Shown piece by piece: positions 56,717 to 64,000 of a stretch of DNA of 64,000 nt. The position numbers and the translations under genes are program-made. The notes under the pieces were generated by a model. It saw only the letters and a program-made list of their open reading frames with translations. It was not told the origin of the DNA and made no database searches. Positions within the stretch are counted from its first letter, which is position 1; each line of letters begins with the position of its first letter. The stretch comes from Astrocystis sublimbata (lineage: Eukaryota; Ascomycota; Sordariomycetes; Xylariales; Xylariaceae): NCBI GenBank assembly GCA_022453515.1, contig JAJNNY010000007.1, positions 372,001 through 436,000 on the forward strand. The letters run 5' to 3'.

Positions 56717-57586
56717 TTATGCACCCTCGTCACCGTACCCCAAGTCTCGTACTCCTTCTCTGAAACACTCAGTCCCCTTCGGGTTCGTCCATAGCGTATG
56801 CATTGAAGCGATGCCCACGTCGTCCTTAAGATTTCGTGCGAGTCTTACTTCGGTGAAGAACTCATGAAGACTGCGAAGCGAAACCTGCCATCTTTCGAGA
56901 TACCATCTGTGTTTGGGACAATCTTTCGGAGAAAGTTCAAGCAAATCGTCTAGCTCGAAGCTCGGGTGCTGTGAGTGACGTAATATCAGGAAGCGTATAC
57001 TCTCCAAGCTCTGGATATTTTTCAAAAGTTGCAGGATGTGTAGGAGGTCCACAATAAAGCCCATCGTGTTTGTCGCCATCACAACTTCAGGCCTCGCTCC
57101 TATTATGATATTGGTGATTTTGTCGGTATCGCCATAGCGCATCTTCGCAGTCTGAGCTCCTATTGCTTCCAGATCCCGATAATCGAAATATACAGCGTCA
57201 CACCTCCGAAACACGAAGTGACGGATATCAGAGAATCTTCCGGTTCTGTGGTTGTAATCGCGGATTCCGATACTGAAGAATAATGTGTTTTTCATTGCAG
57301 TATGTCGACTTTCGCGATTAACGCGCAATAGAGGACAAGCCTGTTCATATTTGGTTCCATTAACCCGAATTGTAAATCTGGGGTCGGGTTGGAAGCCGGG
57401 GCTGGGTTGGTAGCCGGGGCTGGGTTGGGAAGGGGCGGAGTCGATAATAAAATAGATGACGCGAGGAGTGCGAACAAATTCTTCCCAGATCATAAGACGA
57501 AGCTCGAGGGGAAGAGAAGCAAAATGACTGAAAGCAGTGGCGCCCGTGGCAATTGGAGCAGCTACTTCTTCACTTGGGGCGGGCAT
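56717..57586 (-). CDS. 2EXR-domain protein
   Basis: Single-exon ORF of 289 aa from ATG 57586 (an in-frame ATG at 57613 adds nine residues). The start of the domain, FASLPLELRLMIWEEFVRTPRVIYF, is the hallmark of the fungal 2EXR family, followed by CPLLRVNRESRHTAM. A small insertion repeats SPGYQPSPGFQPDP between the first strand and the core. The family is very common in Pezizomycotina, often in many divergent copies; the molecular role is not established. Confidence 0.8.
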   Translation of the reverse strand: MPAPSEEVAAPIATGATAFSHFASLPLELRLMIWEEFVRTPRVIYFIIDSAPSQPSPGYQPSPGFQPDPRFTIRVNGTKYEQACPLLRVNRESRHTAMKNTLFFSIGIRDYNHRTGRFSDIRHFVFRRCDAVYFDYRDLEAIGAQTAKMRYGDTDKITNIIIGARPEVVMATNTMGFIVDLLHILQLLKNIQSLESIRFLILRHSQHPSFELDDLLELSPKDCPKHRWYLERWQVSLRSLHEFFTEVRLARNLKDDVGIASMHTLWTNPKGTECFREGVRDLGYGDEGA

Positions 57587-58990
57587 TGTGGTTGTTTCTG
57601 ACTCAATCCACACTTGTCAGGAAGTTGGGCGTGGAGGATATGCATAAGCGGTACCTACAACGATCGTATCTAGAAGTAAACCCCGTTTCTCACTACGAGC
57701 ACTTGAGGATAATTAAGGCGTACCGAATAGCCGCCCTTATGTGGTACTAGTTGAGTTGGATTGGGTTGGGGTAGTAGGGGAGTAATGAACAGGAAAAGGA
57801 AAGAACGAGATGAACACGAGTACTGTCGCCTGTCGTAAATAGCAAAGAAGCGTTGGAAGGATTGGTGATGCTGTCGGTACAGGAAGCTTTTGAACCCGAT
57901 CATGTAAGTGAAGAGTTTAACGTCCCTTTGCCCCACCTTGATACGGCATGAGAAGAAGACATCTAACTTTGACCTACGGGGCCTGGGTTACCATCACAAA
58001 GCTCAAAATGCAGAAGCTTGAGCATGTTAAAAACTAGGTAGCTCCCTGACACCTGGCTGGGAATTACAGTGGGATATTGGCTTGCCATAGTTGCCCAGTC
58101 AAGCGCAGCTTTGGCAAACCAAGCAGTTGCCTCAAGCTTCGCTGTAAAAGCCAACGCAGCATGGGAATAGGAACAAGATTTATTGCATTCGTTTATCAAT
58201 GCGAAGCATCGAAACTAGCGCTTGCAATCTGCGGCATTATGGTACCTAAACTATCAGAAGAAACAGTCAGCAGCTAGATTACTCATCTAGAAATGTGCTA
58301 ACCCATCCTATCTGGTCTTATTTTCTATGTCGTCAAGTTCACCAGATCTTAGTGCGTTCCCCCCTACGATGTTCAGCATTCAACCTGTTGCAAAAGACAT
58401 GGCAGAGGTAAGGTATCAATCCCATGAGAATTTCTAGTATATATGTTGATATGTAGTTGCTTCCATCATGATATGCCAATTGATTTTCACAATCCTCATT
58501 TGTTGTCTCAAAAATACCAGTTTCAAACACGAGTAGAAGGGAAATTGAAATGAAGAAGAACTACAGAGGCAGCGCCTTCGAGCTGAGTACTTGACTTGTA
58601 GTTGTAAAACGCTTGTGCCTGAAATTCCTCATACCTATGTACCCTCTAGAATGCCTATCAGCAACATGTCATTTGATAATTATTCGAAGTGTTAAGACTT
58701 CAGATCGCACAGCCATAGGCCGGCGAGGAAAAGACTCGCGACACTGGCGAGCCCGGTCGCGTCATCCAGTGTGCCCAGGACTTGTAAACTAGGGGTACTG
58801 TAGATATGGGGACTAGGCTGCTCGAGTTCCGCGGATCCCGTATTAGCGGTCAAATGTTGAATCTCGCTGCCTAAATACGCTGCCGATATAATTCAATTGT
58901 ATAAAGATATCAATATTGCATATTGTGAACCGAGAAGCAGAATTTCCATCGTGAAGACGTCATTCGTTTCAATAATTATAAGTCCTCAAC
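57587..58990. other. Intergenic region, no gene seen
   Basis: About 1.4 kb between divergent genes. Only short ORFs without domain; AT-rich. The promoter of the acetyltransferase gene should be at its right end. Confidence 0.4.
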
Positions 58991-60844
58991 ATGGCGAGCC
59001 AAGATAAAAGGAATAAAAAGGAGTCCAGGATCATCCGCCCGTTTGGAAACCTGTAAGCCGTATTCCGACGCCAGCGCTGTCTACTAGTTACATGTAGCGA
59101 ATGACTAATATTGTATCCGATGGTCGAAGGGAATGCTATGAATTTCACATGATCCAAATGACATTGTTGGGAAGCAGTTAGTCCCCTATATGCATTATTC
59201 CCAGACGCTGTCGGACACAGAATGGCTGAGGTGAGCATATCTTGATCGATAGCTTTTTACAGGCTGTTGAATTGATGAGAAACGTCATTAAGATGTTAGA
59301 TTACTGACGTGAATGCGTCCATAGCTGTGGTCAACAGCCGCTACAACATCCCACCATCTCTTGCACGACCGGAACACCACGAGCGCGTCGTCGCTTGCGT
59401 CGAGGACGCCATAGCACGCGTTGTTATCGAGCACCCCGCCCTGCGCCTTGACGCTGTCAACAGAGACACAAAACGTCCGGCATGGACGGCCGTCGATGAA
59501 ATAGATTTCACCAACCATGTCACGTGGGAGGATGTTAGCGAGGCAACCGAAGGCCACGACGATATCCTGCGAGACAGGATCGAGGAGCGCCTCGACACGC
59601 CGTACATGAAGCCAGGGTGTCCGCAATGGCGTGTTCTCATCCTATCCGTAGCCAGCGGCCATCGGCCTTTCCTCGAGATCGTGTTCGATTGGAACCATGG
59701 GTTCGGCGACGGCACAAGTGGCAAGATCTTCCACGAGACGTTGCTGCGCGCTCTCAACACCAAAGACACAAGCACGGCAGCGGGCAAGGACGTAGAAGGG
59801 GCACAGCACACCCCCGTGCTCACAAACCGCATATTGAAAGTACCTCACTCGGCACGCACCCTGCCGCCCCCAATCGAGAAGATTGCCAAATTCCACCTGT
59901 CCGCTAAATTCGTGCTCTCGACGGCGTGGGAGGAGCTGCAGCCTGCAAGACTGCAGAGCTCTTCGCTGGAATTGCACGCGCACTGGGCCCCGATCCGCAC
60001 TTCGCCGTTCAAAACGCAGTTCCGTAACTTCGATATCGAGGCCGCCGTGCTCGCGCGCATCGTGGCGGCCTGTCGCGCGCACGCGACCACGGTGACGGGG
60101 CTTCTGGATGCGCTCGTCCTCGTGTCCTTGGCGTTGCGCATCGACGTCGCCACCGCTGCTGCGTTCACGGGTGCGACGGCGCTCAACATGAGGCGACATC
60201 TGGGTCAGCCTGCCCCTGGGCTTGAGGCAAAGCGCACGATGGCTAATTACGTGTCGTCCATGAAACATGAGTTTGGTGTGGATCTGGTGCGCGAGATCCG
60301 GGAGGCTGCAGCAGTCCGTGAGGACGATGACAATGGCGAGACCTCGCCACTACCACCGACACTTGTGAACATCATCTGGCGAGTCGCGACGCGTGTGCGC
60401 GGCGAGATCCAGGAACGTCTCGATGGCGGCCTGAGGGATGATATTGTGGGAACGATGAAATTCGTCTCAGACTGGCGGGCCCAGTCACGCAAAAGAACCA
60501 CCAAGTCCAGACCTGAATCGTTTGTGGTTACGAACCTCGGCGTGCTGGACAGCAGCTTCCCAGATGTAGCAGCAGCAGAAGCAAAGGAAACGACTGATGT
60601 GGCGAGCGGGGAGGGTCATCGCAGCAGCGACGATAGCTGGTCGATCGGGCATGCTGTATTCGCTACCAGCACCGAAGTGTGCGGCGCCGCGTTCCAGGTC
60701 TCACCCATATCGGTCAGAGACGGGTCGATGTGCGTCGGCTGTAGCTGGCAGGACTGCGTTGTCGACAAGCGGGTGGGCGAGGGCATTGTAGCCGATCTGA
60801 GGCAATGGCTACGATTTCCCGGGAACTTTCTGGGGAACTCATGA
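58991..60844 (+). CDS. Alcohol O-acetyltransferase (AATase family)
   Basis: Acyl-CoA-dependent acyltransferase of the Atf1/Atf2-like family, making acetate esters from alcohols or acetylating sterols. Three exons join in phase: 58991..59052, 59130..59176 and 59325..60844, giving 542 aa. The first two small exons supply the family's N-terminal signature RPFGNLECY and TLLGSTVVNSRYNIPP, which the long ORF alone lacks; this supports the spliced model. The catalytic motif HxxxD is HGFGD at residues 161-165 (DWNHGFGDGTSG). The C-terminus holds SFVVTNLGVLDSS and VSPISVRDGSMCVGCSWQD, where family members have the DFGWG-like closing region. Substrate unknown. Confidence 0.82.
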
Positions 60845-61387
60845 GCATTAATTTGCCAAACTCGACCTAGGTACCTACTGTATGTAGTATTGAATGTGGC
60901 TTGGTCACATTAGTCACTTTCTTGCAAAAGCAATCTTCGTGGGTCTGTGGTTGAATGCATGGGATTGCTTTTTCGTACACAAAGGCCAAGGATCACAGAC
61001 GATGGTCTCCAGATACCTAGGTAGTTTATGTCATCAAGTTCTGTTGGTCACAAGGCTACGTACGTTGAAAGCCGGGCCGGACAAGGCTTTTCATTATTTC
61101 GGACAAGAAATCATCGCTATGAGGCTATGATTGTCGCCAGCAACGTTTGCATGATACAGGAGGTGTTCCCAACTCGCGCGATGACAGTTGTGTCCTAAGT
61201 CTCCAGGTAAACAATCAATCTGCCGTCCAATACCTTGTGCCCCTCCCCAGCTACTTTTTCACCTTGAGCAAAGTCATGCCCCCTCAACTCCTGGAATGAT
61301 GCAGCAAGAACCACCACCAGCTCCCCATGACCCACCAATCACCGATGCTGAAGAGTGAATAGCAAGCAGCTCGTATCTGACCGCAAT
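60845..61387. other. Convergent 3' spacer
   Basis: About 540 bp between the acetyltransferase and the converging chromodomain gene. Contains CCTAGGTACCTA and ATACCTAGGTAG words. No supported ORF. Confidence 0.4.
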
Positions 61388-62741
61388 TTACTCGGTCCGG
61401 GCCTTCTTCGCGGCCCTGCCTCGCGGGGCCAGATACTTATGGCGACCGCCCGCATTCTCCCAGTACTCCTCCAGCAACCCTGGCGCAATGTTCTTCAGCT
61501 TAGCCTCGGCCTCCATCGTGGTCTCGCTGTTGATAGCCGGGTGTCCAACCCACTGGACTTCGAACTGGAAGCCTCCGCGGCTCTTCTTCTCGTGGCGCAG
61601 GACCTTGAAGACGAGGTACGACTCGTTCGGCGGGTTCTTGGGCTTGTGGAAAAGTGTGTGGATCCGTCCACCCTGGTCCTTCCAGTACTCGTACAGCGTC
61701 TCGGCGGCGCCGTGCTGGATCTCGTCTTCGTACTCCCATGTCGCGTCCGACTGGCGCTCGCCTGCCCACTGTACGAGCAGCTCAACGACGCCGTCTCCAT
61801 CGGTCGACATGCGGTGTCCAAGAAGGCCTGAGATCTCGCGCTCCTCGCGGTTGTCGTCTTCGTCATTCTCCTCCATCTCTTCTGGTTCTGCTTGTGTGGG
61901 TTTCGCCGGGACGGCCGGGTTCACTGGTTCCGCTGATCGCATTGGGATGGATTCGTTCTGCTTCGTCTTTTCTTTCCCTTTCGCTCTCCCTCTTCCCTTT
62001 CCTTCGTCTCCGGCAGGCGACTCTTGAACCGTGGCGGCGTTCAGTTGAGGATCGATCGAGTTAGAAGGGTCGGCAACTCTAGTGGCGGGGAAATCTACGC
62101 GACAAAGCTGTTAGTGACGGGCGAACAAGGACCAGGCGTAATGTGCGCGTGTGGTGCATACCGAATCCACCCATCGGTGCTTCCGGCACACGGTGATCGG
62201 ACGGCGAAGCTAGGTTGTGTGTGCCCCTGGCGCGAGCTGGACTCGCTTCGATGGCGGCAGTGGTGTCGGGTGCGACGTCGCCTTTGTGCGACTTCAGCGA
62301 GGCCCGGCTGGCAGACCCTGATCAGCACATCACGTTAGCGCATGCTGCCACGGTGTCGGCACGGTGTCGCAGCGGGTGGTCATACGTTTGCCGCTCAGGG
62401 ATGAACGGGGCCTGCTGCTGGAAGCTGGGGTTCCAGCAACCGAGGAAAGGCGCGATCTCGCGGTGCGCTGGGTAGCGGGTGTTTTACGGGCTGGTATGAC
62501 GTCGTCATCTGTTTCCAAGACATGTTCAAGTCAGCGGGCTGGCCGTGGGCCTGTCTCTCTCTGTGTGTGTGTGTGTGTGTCTGTCTGCCACTTGTGGCGC
62601 AAACTCACCATCATCCATATCGTCATAAGGATCGCGCTTGGCCTGGCGCTTCAGACTTCTCGGGGAAGCAGCGCCATTGGCGCGCTCCCTGCTGGGCTTT
62701 TTGGGGGTGTTGCCGAAGAGGCTATTGATGATGGCAGCCAT
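61388..62741 (-). CDS. Double-chromodomain chromatin protein
   Basis: Two exons, 62741..62609 and 62094..61388, join in phase and give 279 aa. Exon 1 begins MAAIINSLFGNTPKKPSRER. A Lys/Glu-rich linker (KGRGRAKGKEKTKQNES) is followed by two chromo-like domains: residues about 132-188 (GLLGHRMS...VQWAGERQSDATWEYE...YEYWKDQGGR) and 204-261 (YLVFKVLRH...VQWVGHPAINSETTMEAE...EEYWENAGGR). The tail is basic (GRAAKKARTE). The family reads methyl-lysine on histone H3. Each domain seems to miss one aromatic-cage residue: the first lacks the leading Tyr, the second lacks the Trp of the TWEP-like loop. The 514-bp intron is long for this genome and contains a (GT)n run, so an extra exon might be hidden in it. 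HP1-like is possible but not proven. Confidence 0.72.
62561..62581. repeat. (GT)n microsatellite in chromodomain-gene intron
   Basis: About nine consecutive GT units on the plus strand inside the single intron of the chromodomain gene, just 3' of the splice donor on the minus strand. Confidence 0.85.
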
Positions 62742-64000
62742 TTAGACGGGTATCTCGATCCGTGGCGGCGGGATGCAGGCGCCGATGCCGTTTGGCAATG
62801 CAGGCTCAGGCTCAGGCTCAGGGCAAACAAAGAACCGGGGGAGGGAACCGATCGGATGGCGTCCTGTTAGCCAGCAGGGCGTTGTTGCGGGCGTTCAGGG
62901 CGATCAGGGCGTTGCGCCGACAACCCGATGAGTTTGCGACAGGTCAGGAACACGTTGGGGGCTATACTACCCTAGGCGATGCGGCTGACTGCAAGTTGGT
63001 GACCCGACCGACCAATCGGTATTGTCCAATGTAGCGTGGATATGGGGATGGGGATGGGGGGGGCGGTTGTCTGATGTTAGTCAGGGACTCAGGGTATTAG
63101 GGTTGGGAACAACAACGGGTAGGTAATGGTGATGTTGATGTTGATGTTGAAGTTAGGATGTGGGTGAGTGAGTGAGTGGGTGGGTGAGGGCTCCGTTAGT
63201 CGGCGGAGGAAAACATAAAAAACAAGAGAGAGAGAGGGAAAGCGCGGGTGTGTCGTGTTGCTGTGTTGCTGTGGTGTCTGTCTTGTCTTGGTGCCGACTC
63301 CCCCCCGTCGAGCGAGCCAGTCGATTCCTGGTCGTTTGTTGTCCAAGCGCGATTCGACTACCGATCGTGACTTGTTTAGTCATTAAGAGCACGGTTAGGT
63401 GTAATTACTAAATTAATTACCTACCTAGGTAGTTGGTTCAGCGCTAGACCTGTATAGACCGTCTCGGCGGCATGTGTGCATGGAGAGAGTCAGATACTCC
63501 GACGCTCCAACCGCGATGCAACTTGGCTAGGCACTGCTATTCGACAAACACCGTGGACGCTACCTACCTACCTTACCAAGGGAGCAGGTGGCTCGGGTGG
63601 TGCTTGATTGCCTTTAGGGAGTGATTTATTTATTTGCTAGCTCTAGGTAGCAGCAGGGACGCGCAACCGTCGCGTACAAGATCACTCTACTTACCTCTCG
63701 CCTTGGTAGGTACTTACACTACGAGTATGCCTATTGGGCAGTAATTAATTACTTAGTCGTCGAGGTCAACCTTACCGGTAATTTAATAGCATCGACTAGA
63801 ATTGGAAGGATTTGACCAGCAAACTTGACTTAATCTTTCCGCTCCCCACCCACCTACTTCAGCGAGTGCGAGGCAAGCCTCTACTTCCCCACCACCAATG
63901 GACACTGTCGACACTGTCAGTCATACTTCGTACAACAGCAACAACAACAACGACAACATAGGATCGATGCATGTGCTCGGCCTCTCAGTGGAATATACCT
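62742..64000. other. Promoter and intergenic region, no gene seen
   Basis: Upstream of the chromodomain gene. Contains short repeats (GATGTT x3 near 63127; GGGATG and GAGTGAGTGGGTGGGTG runs; ACAACA near 63935) and TACCTACCTAGGTAGT words at 63418-63434 and 63560-63575. No ORF with support; another gene may begin to the right of the window. Confidence 0.4.

Overview
This window comes from a filamentous ascomycete (Pezizomycotina; a Sordariomycete is my best guess, but the genus cannot be read from the sequence). The reasons are short spliceosomal introns of about 50-100 bp with GT..AG ends and CTAAC-like branch points, a RID-type cytosine methyltransferase, a Zn(II)2Cys6 regulator, a mucin-like GPI protein, and long AT-richer intergenic stretches carrying small inverted-repeat elements. 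There are about 19 protein genes I can support, most rebuilt by joining exons with matching phase; no rRNA, tRNA or CRISPR was recognised.

Layout. 0-1.2 kb: xanthine phosphoribosyltransferase (-). 2.7-5.8 kb: nine-exon Zn2Cys6 transcription factor (-), divergent from 6.8-9.0 kb: RID/Masc1-type DNA methyltransferase (+). 9-12 kb: gene-free. 12.0-14.4 kb: GPI-anchored mucin-like wall protein. 15.7-16.9 kb: MetE-type zinc methyltransferase. 16.9-22.7 kb: gene-poor, with a complete 444-bp MITE (50-bp TIRs, 9-bp target duplication). 22.7-24.5 kb: sugar transporter. 25.3-28.2 kb: a small lysine-rich ORF, a gag-like protein and a weak membrane ORF. 29.3-32.6 kb: large SLIP-GC-like GTPase with an in-frame stop next to a splice site. 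33.1-33.7 kb: membrane protein. 34.3 kb: second MITE candidate. 35.4-39.0 kb: LRRC40-like leucine-rich-repeat protein. 40.1-40.7 kb: small Cys-rich protein. 41.2-41.6 kb: broken coding remnant. 42.8-44.6 kb: coiled-coil protein. 45.6-46.8 kb: 3-ketoacyl-CoA thiolase. 47.1-48.9 kb: F-box protein (-). 51.3-51.8 kb: two-exon secreted six-cysteine protein (-). 54.0-56.3 kb: dynamin/Mx-like GTPase. 56.7-57.6 kb: 2EXR protein (-). 59.0-60.8 kb: three-exon alcohol acetyltransferase. 61.4-62.7 kb: double-chromodomain protein (-).

There is no obvious single gene cluster. Two themes stand out. First, genome defence and chromatin: a RID methyltransferase and a chromodomain protein lie in the same window as AT-rich MITE remnants and two genes interrupted by C-to-T-type stops. 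Second, fast-evolving accessory genes: two different dynamin-superfamily GTPases with acidic tails, a gag-like gene, and a small secreted cysteine-rich protein that is only visible when an intron is removed.
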